From Anagrus nilaparvatae (taxonomy: Eukaryota > Arthropoda > Insecta > Hymenoptera > Mymaridae), in NCBI GenBank assembly GCA_022575985.1, contig JAKSXM010000263.1, positions 11,512,001 through 11,576,000 of the forward strand: DNA of 64,000 nucleotides. Reading direction: 5' to 3'. Both the position numbers and the translations under genes were made by a program. Within the stretch, counting starts at the first letter, position 1; each line of letters begins with the position of its first letter. Shown piece by piece: positions 36,466 through 48,462 of this stretch. The notes under the pieces were generated by a model, which saw only the letters and a program-made list of their open reading frames with translations, did not search any database and was not told the origin of the DNA.

Positions 36466-36837
36466 CAACAAAAATTTTGAGAAAAAAATTTTGAAAAAAA
36501 TAAGTATCAGGTCCAAAAAATGCTATAAACGATATTTCTAAAACTAGTATTTCCACAGAAATAAATTAAGAACTGCGTCCGTAAAGAAAAAAGAATTTGG
36601 AATTTTTTGTATTTTTTTGTGACGAATATTTTGGAAAGAAAATTTTCAAAAAATTAATTATCAAATTCGAGATATCGTGTAAAAATCGTACTTTCAAATA
36701 TAAATACTTTCATGGAAATAAATGAGGTACATCCAAATTAAAAAAAAAAAAAGTAGTTTGAGATTTTTTGATAAAAAAATTTTTGAAAAAAAATTAGGTC
36801 TTAATTCCATAATGGTTGTGAAATTTCACCGGTTACA

Positions 36838-36843
36838 TACACA

Positions 36844-36926
<83 letters not shown>

Positions 36927-36960
36927 ACACACACACGCACACGCACATGCACACTTATTT
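36838..36960. repeat. (CA)n microsatellite
   Basis: About 60 CA units, with a few TA and CG interruptions at both ends. It is the internal microsatellite of the inverted GT-repeat element. The frames of His-Thr and Val-Cys repeats are artefacts. Confidence 0.95.
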
Positions 36961-37254
36961 ACACACATACATACTTTTTTTAAAAACCGGTTTTTTAGCT
37001 TCCTGAGGCCCCAAAACGTGCTTATATGCCAAAAAATCAAAAATCAAAATTTGACCCATCACAAACCAATTTTTTAAAATTATAAATATAAAACATAAAT
37101 ATTCGCTTATAAAAACTCACTAAAATAACTTATTTTAAAACATAACCTATAAACATAACTTACTTGATATCATATATCAAGTAAGTTTTATATAGAAAAA
37201 TATATACATTTATTGTCATAAAGAAATTAATTGAATTTATTGCACATTTTTAAT

Positions 37255-37945
37255 TTTTTTTCGGGGTCGGTGATCACAATTCTGAGTTCAGATTTCTAAT
37301 AATCAAAATATCGGGCTAAAAATGGTGGATTGCTAACCTCAAAACCGTCAATCAATGCTATTTAAGCATTCTAAAGAGATTTTAGAAATTATTTAGAAAT
37401 ATTTTCATTTGGCTATATTTGGAATAGTTTTAATTTTGGGATTTATACTAGTTCAGGCTAAGGGACTTTAATTAATTTCAATTTGGTAACTTGGTATGAC
37501 ACGGGTTATCACTCAGCTGTGAGTAAAGTAGGTGAGTAGAGTATGTTCCATGCATTTTGGTTGTGTTTAAGCAAACCGGTTATAATAAAATTATTAACCG
37601 CAAACCTTTACTTACCACCGAACCCAAAAACTTAAAATTCATCAACACGCTAAAATGCTTAAAATAGTTATTGTAAATAGTTATAATAAAATATTTATTA
37701 CAAATATTCATTGTCGATTTTGAGGTTAGGAATCTGCCATTTGTAGCCCGCTATTTTGAAAATTAAAAATATGACCTCAGAGTCATTATAACTGGTCCGA
37801 AAAACTTATTAGATAACGTAAATATGTTTAAAACAGCATAAATCGCCGTTTTTGAGATTAGAAATACGTCATTTTGAGTTCCCCATTTTGGTTTTTATAA
37901 ATCTGTATTCAAAATCGTGATCAGCGACCCCGAAAACCTTATTGG
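37255..37945. repeat. Foldback element I, ~120-bp arms
   Basis: TTTTTCGGGGTCGGTGATCAC at 37256 pairs with the complement near 37915-37940 (GTGATCAGCGACCCCGAAAA). Further inside, GCTAACCTCAAAACCGTC pairs approximately with ACGGTGATTTTGAGATTAG-type text near 37845. The centre is AT-rich and non-coding. Confidence 0.65.
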
Positions 37946-38189
37946 GGTACCAAAAATAGGCTCAATTAGCAATTGTTTTCAAAATATTACCAATCTTGCC
38001 AATTTTTCGCCTATTTTTTTTTATATAGCGTCTGGCCATCCGAAAATTGATGAAACATTCAAAATCGGTTTCAGCGACCAAAAATATATACGTTTACACC
38101 TGAGTTTACACCATCCACTCTAGTGCTGATAAAATTTTTGGATGCATTTAAATTGCTGGCACCTTGACTAAAAGATAAAATAGGTTAAT

Positions 38190-39603
38190 ACTTCAGAGGA
38201 AGTAGTTAGTTTTCAAGACGATAAAACGCCAGAATATGAAATTGATAAAATTTTATATATAACCACAAAATTTAATAAAGGAAAGTTACTGGAAAAAATT
38301 TGTAAATCATCATTAAATCATCATAAAAATATTTCAAGGGAAGAAAATATAAATTCAAATCAATCGAAACTAAAATTAAACAAAAAAATAATTATAAGAC
38401 AACTAGGAGAAAACTTTAATTCTAAATCAGAATTGAATGTAATGTTATTCAATGAAAATAAAGAAAACAAAAAGAAAAAAGCTAAAAAGAGGCTAAGCTG
38501 TAAAGAAAAATTTGACGATTCAGATTCTGACTATATAGCACCAAAAAGAAGAAAAATTATAAACAGCAAAACAGAAATCCTAAAGCCTTTAACTTAACGA
38601 GCAACGGTGCAAGCATCATTAAATCTAAATCAAGTTTTTAAAGATATTACTAATGAAAGAATATCCTCAAAAAGAGAAAGTTTCGGACTAGGAAAAATTT
38701 TACCAAGGATAAGAAGTTCAGAAAATATTTTAAGGTCTAACTCATAAGCAAGAAATAAAGATGTAGAAATGAATATGAGAGACCTATTACAGCTAAAAAT
38801 GAGAAAAAGTGAAGTTGGAAAATGTTCTGAAAAAAGTATTATAAATAAACAAAATATAATAACTCAAGTAAATAAATCTGCAAGAAATATTAATATTGAA
38901 GAAATAGAAAAAATAAATAAAGAAATATATGACGAAAAATATATGATTATTTCAATCATCCTTATTGTGGACCCCAAAGGATCCTTAAGGGTGTATAAAG
39001 CATATTTCTGCCAGTAAATATGCAGAGGCACATAAAAATTTCAAAACAATATTAAAAGTTAAGAATACAGAAAACTGTTTATTTCACAGTTTGTTATTAT
39101 TAAAATGGAAAGGAAGTAAAATGACTTTTAAGGAATTTAAAGATAAGTTCAAGAGGAGTAAATTCTTAGAACACTGTGAAAATCCGAATAGGACGTATAA
39201 TATTTTAAATACGCCTAATGCATATGGAGATACAGATGTAGTATTTTTATTTATGAAAGAATTTAAGAAAAATATATGCGTACACTTTGAAAACATAGTT
39301 GCAGATATTAAAGAAAAGAAAAATATGAATTATGCTCCTTATATAGGAAATAAAAATTCAGATTTTATACATCTATCAAAAAACCATTGTACACAGCTAA
39401 TAAAAATAGGCGACAAAGATAGAAAAGAAATGGACAAAATAAACATAGAAAAAGGGATAGGAATTCAAGAAATAAATGCTCTAGAGAAGTTCAATTTTCC
39501 AAAGAATGGAGAAAATATAGGGAAAATATACTCAAAAAGACGTCCTAGCAGAAAACCCTCATGGAATCTTAAAATAAAAAATTTAAATACAGTTAAAATT
39601 TAA
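38190..39603 (+). pseudogene. OTU-protease-like retrotransposon gene, copy A (broken)
   Basis: A Lys-rich N-terminal part (EYEIDKILYITTKFNKGKLL at ~38235) is broken by TAA near 38598 and 38746 and a frameshift near 38990. The OTU part starts about 39040: VKNTENCLFHSLLLLK holds the nucleophile Cys, then KRSKFLEHCENPNRTYNILN, and FIHLSKNHCTQL holds the His. In copy B the first motif is VDNTGDCLF; here the Asp and Gly are gone. The C-terminus RRPSRKPSWN is shared with copy B. OTU domains cleave ubiquitin-type isopeptide bonds; here activity is unlikely. No integrase follows. Confidence 0.7.
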
Positions 39604-40181
39604 ATCATAGTTTTAGGCTAATATTCTACACGATGTTTATGATAGTAGTACATTTAATATAGGTAATACAATCAGGTAATATTGTCACAATAAAAACAAT
39701 AATAATTAATATAAAAATTGTTAATAAGTTGTTAGTTACAAAAAATTTTTTATGTAAAAGATAATGCATAAGAAATATAATTAATAATTCTTTTTGGGGG
39801 CTATGAATTTTGAAACATAGTAATTTTTTATATTTTAAATAATTTTAAATTTTAAATTTTAAATAATTTTATTATTTTAAATAATTTCATTATATGTTAG
39901 GTGAGGTGTAAAATATTTTGTCAAGTAAACTAAAAGAGTAGAAATAGGTTAACAGATATAATAACTATAATAACTATAATAACTATAATAACTATAATAA
40001 CTATAATAACTATAATAACAGAGGTTTTCTGCAGTTTCCCTCTGACACCGGCGAATGTCGGCATAGTTCCTAATTAAAGACGGCTGCCGATGCACATACC
40101 TACCCAAATCTTTAACCATATAAAAGTTTGAAAATATTAAAAATATATATAAAAAAGTTATAATTAAATAATTATATATAT
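39604..40181 (-). repeat. Microsatellite-tailed repeat end
   Basis: A (TAATAACTA)-type array of about 65 bp at 39956-40021 follows, in minus-strand sense, a GC-richer stretch (CGGCAGCCGTCTTTAATTAG, GACATTCGCCGGTGTC). This arrangement suits the 3' end of a truncated non-LTR element ending in short tandem repeats. The sequence at 39604-39950 is AT-rich and unassigned. Confidence 0.45.
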
Positions 40182-41502
40182 TAGACTGCCAAAAAAAAAT
40201 CGACTTTTCGATTTTTAAGTTGCTCAAGCGTTTTTGGATGTCATTTAATAAAAAAACAAGTTGTACGTAAACCGCATTTATAAATATTTAGTCGTTGGAC
40301 AGCGCCAAAGCATTTTTGATTTTTGAAAATGGGTTCAGGAACGTCGAGAGGGACTAAAGCTACTAAACTTAAAAGGCAACATAAAAACAAAATTTCGGGG
40401 GGTATTTCATAGTTTTTTTGGTCGCTTAAAACGACGGAATCATTTATCTTGAATTATTTTTTTAAGGCAAGAAGTTTAAGATAAAGTATGATTTTTTTTT
40501 AAAAACCTCAAATGGAGACTCTGTCTTTAAATTATCATATCTGCTAAACGAAAAATTGAAAACAAACAAGTACAAAAATTTTAGAAACTTAAAGTTTGTA
40601 CAAAATTTTTGAGACCTATAAAACCTATTTTTAATAAAAATTTCAATTTTTGTATCAACTTAAAAATTGGTCATTTAGGGCCGAAAATGGGCATTTGGTT
40701 TATTAACTATTACGATGAGAAAATCGGTACTGAAAATTTTCTAAATATCGAGATTGAAAGGTATCTTTTATGCAAAAAAATGAAACCAACTGGAAGTATT
40801 TTGGTTGAATTGCAAGATAACAGCATTATTTGGAAAATTGCCTAAAAACCGTATTTTATGACATTGTGGTTACACTGAACTAAATTAGCACCCTTAAAAA
40901 AATCTTAGCAATTAATTCTGCGCTAGTTAGAAAAAAACAAAAATATGATAATTTACCTTTCTAGAGGTTCAGAAAAGAAACTCAAAAAAATGCTTCATTT
41001 GGAAATTCAAACTACAATATTTGGCCCATAACTCTGAATCCGTCAAGAATAAATAAGCATAACCAATTTCATCGGTTTTAGTGACCCAAAAAACATGCAG
41101 AATATCCTTTTAAAATAATTTCAAAACATTTTTTAGTCCGCAGCAGGTTTTTGACGTCAAAAACTGTCCAATTTTTTGATATTTTTACCACTGAAATTAG
41201 CTCATAACTATTTATCTTAAAAAAATAATTCAAGAAAAATGATTCCATCGTTTTTAGCGACCAAAAAAACTATGAAATACCCCCCGAAATTTTGTTTTTA
41301 TGTTGCCTTTTAAGTTTAGTAGCTTTATTCCCTCCCGACGTTCCTGAACCCATTTTCAAAAATCAAAAATGCATTGGCGCTGTCCAACGACTAAATATTT
41401 TTAAATGCGGCTTACATAGAACTTATTTTTTTATTATTAACATCCAAAAACGCTTGAGCCCCTTAAAAAATCGAAAAGTCAATTTTTTTTTTGGCAGTCT
41501 AA
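40182..41502. repeat. Foldback element D, ~300-bp arms, TA flanks
   Basis: It begins GACTGCCAAAAAAAAATCGAC and ends TTTTTTTTTTGGCAGTC, within TATATATTA...TAATATATA, so TA flanks are likely. Arms at about 40182-40480 and 41190-41502 share TCGTTGGACAGCGCCA and AGGCAACATAAAAACAAAAT. The middle (about 40500-40860) is a core also found in foldbacks A and G. Confidence 0.9.
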
Positions 41503-42405
41503 TATATATGGGCGATTATTTCTCAACCTAGTCACCCCCCTCTGTCCAAAAATGGTGGCAAACTTAAAAAGATTTTGGTTTTCTCAAATTCACTGGGAAA
41601 GGGTCTATTTTTTTATTCTAATTGGCTTTTTCAACTCTGTAAATCTATTGGGCCCATTTTAGGCACTGATCAGCTGCCGCTCAGCGGTCGACATTTTGAA
41701 AACAGAAAAATTGAAATAAAAGTAGATTAACGATAAGTTTTTTGAAATGTTTTTCTCTTAAAAAGTTTTGTGAGTGCTATGTAGTTTTTAAAAATGGGTA
41801 AAAAACGGCTACTTTGACTAATGATATCTCTGAACCTATATATCCAAAATAAAAAAGTTTTAGTGAAAAATGGTAGTCTTTTGATACATAATAAGTGTGC
41901 CAAATATCAGAGGATTTGCTCGAGTAGTTTCGGATTTAGCAATTTTAATGATTCAGCAAAACTAGCAACGCCTTCAAAAACGCTTTTTTTTTTCTTTCGT
42001 GAAATATCGATTTTTGAAAATTTTAAGTTCTGCTTAAATAATAAAATTAGAAATTTAGAAATCTTACAAAATAATTTAGATAATGCATTTAAAATTAATT
42101 ACGAAATATTGGGTGTTGGGCGCATAACTCTTGAATATAAAATTTATTATTAAAGCTACTGTTTGCATTATCCAGAAACAACGGCAAAGACGTAGTAATT
42201 GAATGTTTCCTGTGCGGTTTTTGATTAAAGTGAGTCGCCTATCCTTTGACAGTAATTTGTAATTTTAAAAATTTAACAAAGCTTAACAAATATAATTTAA
42301 TAAATACAATCAAAGCTAATGAAACGAAGTTTTAACTGACCAATTTAACTAAAATTTTATTTTCAAGAATAGAAAATATATTTCTATATTTAAAATTTAT
42401 TATCA
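41503..42405. other. AT-rich spacer, no gene
   Basis: The 110-residue frame at 41821-42153 looks compositional (Asn, Leu, Lys) and has no recognised motif. I see no element ends here. Confidence 0.35.
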
Positions 42406-44764
42406 CTCTAACAAAAATAACCACGTAGTTATACTCCCTGGCTCAGAGAGTTATTTCAGGGAGTTAACTCCCTAAAACAGGGAGTTAACCACCTAAAACA
42501 GAGAGTTAAACTCCCTGATTTAGAGAGTTAACTCCCTGATTTAGGGAGTTAACTCCCTGAAATTTCTGTCATCTCCACGAATACCTTCGGGATGAAAATG
42601 GACCGTACGAGGGAAAAATGATATCCTGGAGGCGTAAATTTTAATTTTTCATCCAAAACAATTTTCCAATTTTCCAATTTTCCAATATGGCGGACAAGAA
42701 AAAATCAAAATTAAGAGTTTCTACATTACCTAGGGGTTTTCGGGGCCGAGAAAACCGATTTTATGAATAAAAATTTTTATTTTTTTGCCCCAACATATTT
42801 TCCAATTTTCCAAGATGGCGGACCAGAAAAAATCAACATAAAGACTTTCTACATTACCTGGGGGTTTTCGGGGCCAAGAAAACCGTTTTTATGAATGAAA
42901 ATTTTTATTTTTTCGCCCCAATATATTTTCCAATTTTCCAAGATGGCGGACCAGAAAAAATCAACATAATGAGTTCCTAGGGGTTTTCGGGGCCGAGAAA
43001 ACCGATTTTATGAATGAAATTTTTTATTTTTTTGCCCCAATATATTTACCAATTTTCCAAGATGGCGGACTAAAAAATATTTCATAATAAGATTTTTACA
43101 TTGCCTCGGGGTTTTCGGGGCCGAGAAAACCGATTTTATGAATGAAAATTTTTATTTTTTTGCCCCAACATATTTTCCAATTTTCCAAGATGGCGGACCA
43201 GAAAAAATCAACATAAAGACTTTCTACATTACCTGGGGGTTTTCGGGGCCAAGAAAACCGTTTTTATGAATGAAAATTTTTATTTTTTCGCCCCAATATA
43301 TTTTCCAATTTTCCAAGATGGCGGACCAGAAAAAATCAACATAAAGAGTTCCTAGGGGTTTTCGGGGCCGAGAAAACCGATTTTATGAATGAAATTTTTT
43401 ATTTTTTTGCCCCAATATATTTACCAATTTTCCAAGATGGCGGACTAAAAAATATTTCATAATAAGATTTTTACATTGCCTCGGGGTTTTCGGGGCCGAG
43501 AAAACCGATTTTATGAATGAAAATTTTTATTTTTTTGCCCCAACATATTTTCTAATTTTCCAAGATGGCGGACCAGAAAAAATCAAAATTAAGAGTTTCT
43601 ACATTACCTAGGGGTTTTCGGGGCCGAGAAAACCGATTTTATGAATGAAAATTTTTATTTTTTTGCCCCAAAAACCCCTAGGTAATGTAGAAAGTCTTTA
43701 TTTTGATTTTCTCTGGTCCGCCATCTTGGAAAATTGGAAAATACGTTGGGGCAAAATATAAAAATTTTCATTCATAAAAACGGTTTTCTTGGCCACGAAA
43801 ACCCCCAGGTATTGTAGAAAGTCTTTATGTTGATTTTTTCTGGTCCACCATCTTGGAAAATATGTTGGGGCAAAAAAATAAAAATTTTCATTCATAAAAA
43901 CGGTTTTCTTGGCCCCGAAAACCCCCAGGTAATGTAGAAAGTCTTTATTTTGATTTTTTCTGGTCCGCCATCTTGGAAAATTGGAAAATATATTGGGGCG
44001 AAAAAATAAAAATTTTCATTCATAAAAACGGTTTTCTTGGCCCCGAAAACCCCCAGGTAATGTAGAAAGTCTTTATGTTGATTTTTTCTGGTCCGCCATC
44101 TTGAAAAATTGGAAAATATGTTGGGGCAAAAAAATAAAAATTTTCATTCATAAAATCGTTTTTCTCGGCCCCGAAAACCCCTAGGTAATGTAGAAACTCT
44201 TAATTTTGATTTTTTCTTGTCCGCCATCTTGGAAAATTGGAAAATACGTTGGGGCAAAAAAATAAAAATTTTCATTCATAAAAACGGTTTTCTTGGCCCC
44301 GAAAACCCCCAGGTAATGTAGAAAGTCTTTATTTTGATTTTTTCTGGTCCGCCATCTTGGAAAATTGGAAAATATGTTGGGGCAAAAAAATAAAAATTTT
44401 CATTCATAAAATCGGTTTTCTTGGCCCCGAAAACCCCCAGGTAATGTAGAAAGTCTTTATTTTGATTTTTTCTGGTCCGCCATATTGGAAAATTGGAAAA
44501 TTGGAAAATTGTTTTGGATGAAAAATTAAAATTAACGCCTCCAGGATATCAGTTTTCCCTCGTACGGTCCATTTTCATCCCGAATGTATTCGTGGAGATG
44601 ACAGAAATTTCAGGGAGTTAACTCCCTAAATCAGGGAGTTAACTCTCTAAATCAGGGAGTTTAACTCTCTGTTTTAGGTGGTTAACTCCCTGTTTTAGGG
44701 AGTTAACTCCCTGAAATAACTCTCTGAGCCAGGGAGTATAACTACGTGGTTATTTTTGTTAGAG
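42406..44764. repeat. Foldback element E with nested AGGGAGTTAACTCCCT ends
   Basis: It begins CTCTAACAAAAATAACCACG and ends in the complement. Next to each end lie several AGGGAGTTAACTCCCT-like palindromic units. Inside, ~150-bp units with TTTTCCAAGATGGCGGACCAG run five to six times on the left and inverted on the right, changing direction near 43675. The unit block 42780-43140 is repeated almost exactly as 43140-43500, so the left arm has also grown by duplication. It is the same family as 54790-56224. Confidence 0.92.
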
Positions 44765-44889
44765 CAGACAAAATAAGTCACTTTAAATTTATTTAAATAT
44801 TTCTTTCTCATATTACAAAAATAAAGAAAAAATATTAAAATATTAAAAAACTTTAATTTCATTTTTAAAAAAATAATAAAAAAAATTAA

Positions 44890-45790
44890 ATGAGTAAAAC
44901 TGAAACAGCTTATATTTTACTTATCCTTGAAGAAGTTTAAAGAAATTACTTAGAAGCAGCTCAACATTATTTAATTAGATATCCTGATCTGCAACATCCT
45001 AATGCAGCAAGAATACGGTTGCTAGAACTAAGAGCTCGTCAAGGTAACTTAAGAAACCTGTATCAAATTCGTGTGTATCATTCAAATTATCCGAGGATTC
45101 TGACGATTTTAGCATGCGTCGACTTGAATCCTCGTATTAGTGGTCATGAAATTGAAAGAATTACTGGCATTATTTAGAGAACAGTTATTAGCATTTTACA
45201 TAGCTAGAGGTACAATCCATATCATATTACTTTAACTCAATCTTTCCCTAATGATTTTCTTCAACGTGTTTTATTTTGTCGCTGGGCACTGAGGATGATT
45301 GCCTTAGCTCAAGACTTTTTTAATTGAGTGCTGTTTTCTGATGAAGCAACTTTTAAAAATTCTGGTGTATTAAATAGTCATAATTATCACTACCGGTCTG
45401 ACGTAAATCCACAGTGGTATAGACCAATCGATGGACAATTTCAATAATTTAATAGGTACATATTAATAGGTTATTTAATACGTACATATTTTTTTGATGG
45501 TGAAGTATCGTAATTAGTTATCGTAAAGTATCGTAAATTGTAATCGGCTTACAATTTTAGCACTTCTGAAAGATACTTTAACTGAGCTGTTAGAAAATGT
45601 GGATTTGGGAACAAGAATTAGAATCTAGTTACAATTAGATGGTGCACCTTGTCATTACGCTGTAATTTTCAAAATCTTTCTGGATCGTAAATATCAGAAA
45701 AGGTGGATTGGAAGAGGTGGTCCCAAAGCCTGACCATCTCTTTTGTCAGATCTAAAATCACCAGATTTTTATTTGTAAGAATGAATCGTA
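44890..45790 (+). pseudogene. DUF4817-type (mariner-like) transposase, broken
   Basis: It starts MSKTETAYILLILEEV, then a TAA, then YLEAAQHYLIRYPDLQHPNA (helix-turn-helix region). Later pieces are YNPYHITLTQSFPNDFLQRV, VLFSDEATFKNSG with the first catalytic Asp, LQLDGAPCHYAVIF with the second, and RKYQKRWIGRGGPKA followed by SDLKSPDFYL with the third acid. Stops occur after EEV, TGII, ILHS, DFFN and GQFQ, and there are frameshifts beyond 45445. This order is typical of insect DDE transposases with a DUF4817 N-terminus. No terminal repeats could be fixed. Confidence 0.8.
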
Positions 45791-47679
45791 ATCTTTGCGT
45801 TATATATACATATTGTAAAAAAAGCAGTAAATTTATTTGGAAACTGGTAGATCAACATTGTATTTGGTCAAAAATTCCTTTAAAAAAAAATGAAATGAGT
45901 AACTTTTTTATAGAAGTACAGTTCTTTTTTTTCCCTTCAAAAGTGGTAAAAAAATTTTAACATTCGGGACCGCCATTCCAATACTCAATGAAAATTGATA
46001 CATTAGAGTGTCGGTCCCTCTTTTTTTTTAAACTTTTTTCCATCACTCCATTCGCTCCAAGACTTTTTTTTTCTCATTCCTAAGACAGCCGACACCGAAG
46101 AATAATTTTGACAATTATTGTTTTGGACAAATTTTTTATACGGCTATTTTATTTTAATAGGAAACGCGTTGGCGCACGGGGCCTTCGACCCCCCTGTTGC
46201 TATCTTGAAAGTTAAAAAATTTTGTTTTTTTTTCCTGGGAGATACAAGTCACCGAAAAATGATGCTGAATTTAGAGGCTTTTTAAAAAATTTTTTAACTT
46301 GCTTATGAAATATTTTATTTAACTTCATAATTGGGACAGCGCCAACAGGCGCTAAAAATAAACCTTGCCCGTGCAATACAAGACCTTTTGAAAAACGTGT
46401 ACTTGCTTAAAAAAAATATTCTATTGAGTTCGTACTTTAAATTTTTTTAATTTTTTGTTTAAAACGGCGGGCTCTGTTTCATTCCCAAGGCTTAAAGCAT
46501 ATTTAATTCGTGGGTCCTTCCTCATACCCCCCCCCACCCCAATGATTCCCAAGAAATAAATATAATTTAAAAATTATTTTATTATATATTATCCAATAAT
46601 TTTATTCTTTTTTTAAGAAGTCTTTCAATGTGATTCAATTAAAGTACTTAAAAATACTGAATTTTTAGAAAGTTCAAGATGAATGATACTCATGAGTTAT
46701 GTTTCAAGATGAATGATACTAATGAGTTCCATTTGAAAAATTGATTCATTAAATTAACATAAATGAAAAAAAAAACTTTAGATAAACCATATTTTCATCT
46801 ACAGCTCTATTTACATATACTTCTAGTAGAGAAAAAATTCAATTTTATTAGTCTTAAATAAAAACTTGTTCTATCGAAGAAGAAACTTCTGAAACCTAAG
46901 ATTCAGACGACAAAAATGATATTTCAACATAATAACATTTTTCTATAATATTAATTTCTATAATTTTCGTTAAAAATAAATGTTTTTTTCTCGAGTTTTT
47001 CGTGATTTTTTTTAATTAAGCTCTCAAAACCACGGGTGGGCACCAGCGGACCCCATAGTAGCTTTAAAAAACATGACATTATTCTGAATCTATAGTAGCA
47101 CTTCTTATATATGTTTGGTAATTCATTTTGATAGCTTTATTGCTCATCCACAACTATAAAAGCCCCAGAACTTTTCGTGTATTGGTTGCATGCATTTTAA
47201 AAAATTTTTTTGGCGTCTACTAGACCCCCGAGTGAAGTAATATTTTTCGGTATAAAAAAAATTTTAATTTTGTAAATATTTTTTATTTATTTGATTTATA
47301 AATCAATGTTTTATAGAAATTCAATGAAACCATGTTCTTTAAATAATATAAAAATTTCAAAGATTGCCTAAACCTATTTGGCGAGAAAATAGAAAATTTA
47401 ATTCATAAATAATTATTGATATTTTTATTTATATCGCCCATTACTTTATAATATAAAAATTTAAGGGAATAATTCATATTTTTTTTTAATTTCAAATTTC
47501 TTACTTAAATTTCTTTAAAGTTTTCCCTTTTTTCATTTTCCTTTTAATAGTTAAAAAATTATTTCTAATTTTTTAAACTAATTCTATTGCTAATTAAAAA
47601 AATGCTGCCAAGTAATTGACACTCATTAACAATAACAAAATATTCTTAATGGTCTAACTTAACTAGTAAAAACGATGAT
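45791..47679. other. No recognisable gene
   Basis: Features seen are only compositional: poly-C runs near 46530, a duplicated GATGAATGATACT(C/A)ATGAG block at 46677-46725, and AT-rich sequence. The 85-residue frame at 45703-45960 starts in the transposase remnant and is a shadow. Confidence 0.4.
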
Positions 47680-48462
47680 TCTAGATATTAGTACTTTCAT
47701 AGAAAAAAATTAAGTACTACGTCGCAAAAAAAAAAATATTGCTGTTTATTTTATTTTTTTATGCAAAAATGTTAAGAAAAAAATTTTCAAATAATTAATT
47801 ATCTGAATCGAGATATCGAGTAAAAACCATATTTTCAGATATTACTACTTTCATAGAATTAAACGATTAATTACATAAAAATAAAACAAAAAACATTGCA
47901 GTTTTTTTTTTGTTTTTTTTTTAATTTTAAGAAAAAAATTTTGAAAAAATTAATTAACATATCCAAAAAATTACTTTAAGCGTGGTTCCTAAAACTAGTA
48001 CTTCTATAGAAATAAACTAGGTACTACGTCCAAAGAGAAAAAAAATTTAATGTTTTAATGTTTATGAAAATAAAAATTAATTATCAGATGAGATATTGAG
48101 TAAAAACCATTATTTCAAGTACAAGTAGTTTCATGGAAATAAATGAAGTATTACATCCAAATTAAAAAAAAAAAAAAAGTAGTTTGAGATTTTTTGATAA
48201 AAAAATTTTTGAAAAAAAAAATTAGGTATAAATACCACAATAATTGTGAAATATCGCTGGTTACCCACATACATACTACATACTTACACACACACACACA
48301 AACGCACACACACGCACGAACGCACGCACGCACGCACACACACACACACACATTTACAGACTTTTTTCAAAAACCGGTTTTTCAACTTCCTGGGGTCTCA
48401 AAACGCGCTTATATGCCAAAAAATCAAAATTTTACCTATGGTTTTTCTATGAGGAACCAAAA
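47680..48462 (-). repeat. GT-repeat element, copy 4
   Basis: On the minus strand it reads TTGGTTCCTCATAGAAAAACC, then TTTTGGCATATAAGCGC, then a (GT/GTGC)n tract at 48280-48352 and CAGCGATATTTCACAATTAT. Tandem ~150-bp units related to those at 20130-21190 follow to about 47680. The CA tract here includes CGCACGAACGCACGCACG. Confidence 0.8.

Larger units (their letters stand above)
30340..37065 (-). repeat. GT-repeat element, copy 3, split by the Gypsy element
   Basis: The inverted copy spans 30340-30789 and resumes at 36470-37065. It includes CCGGTTACA-(CA)n at 36835-36960 and CTTCCTGAGGCCCCAAAACG near 36995. The 5.7 kb between is the LTR element with its CAAC duplication. The left part also repeats AAACAAACTTTCTAAAACTA in tandem near 30385-30440. 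Confidence 0.75.

Noticed and set aside
36722..37040. His-Thr and Val-Cys repeat proteins
   Set aside because: Translations of the (CA)n microsatellite in the GT-repeat element.
43698..43895. 65-residue frame, similar to 55335-55526
   Set aside because: Both are translations of the repeat units in foldbacks E and F; similarity is at the DNA level.
42406..44764. CRISPR-like array
   Set aside because: The repeats are ~150-bp units that reverse direction, without constant short spacers; this is a eukaryotic foldback.
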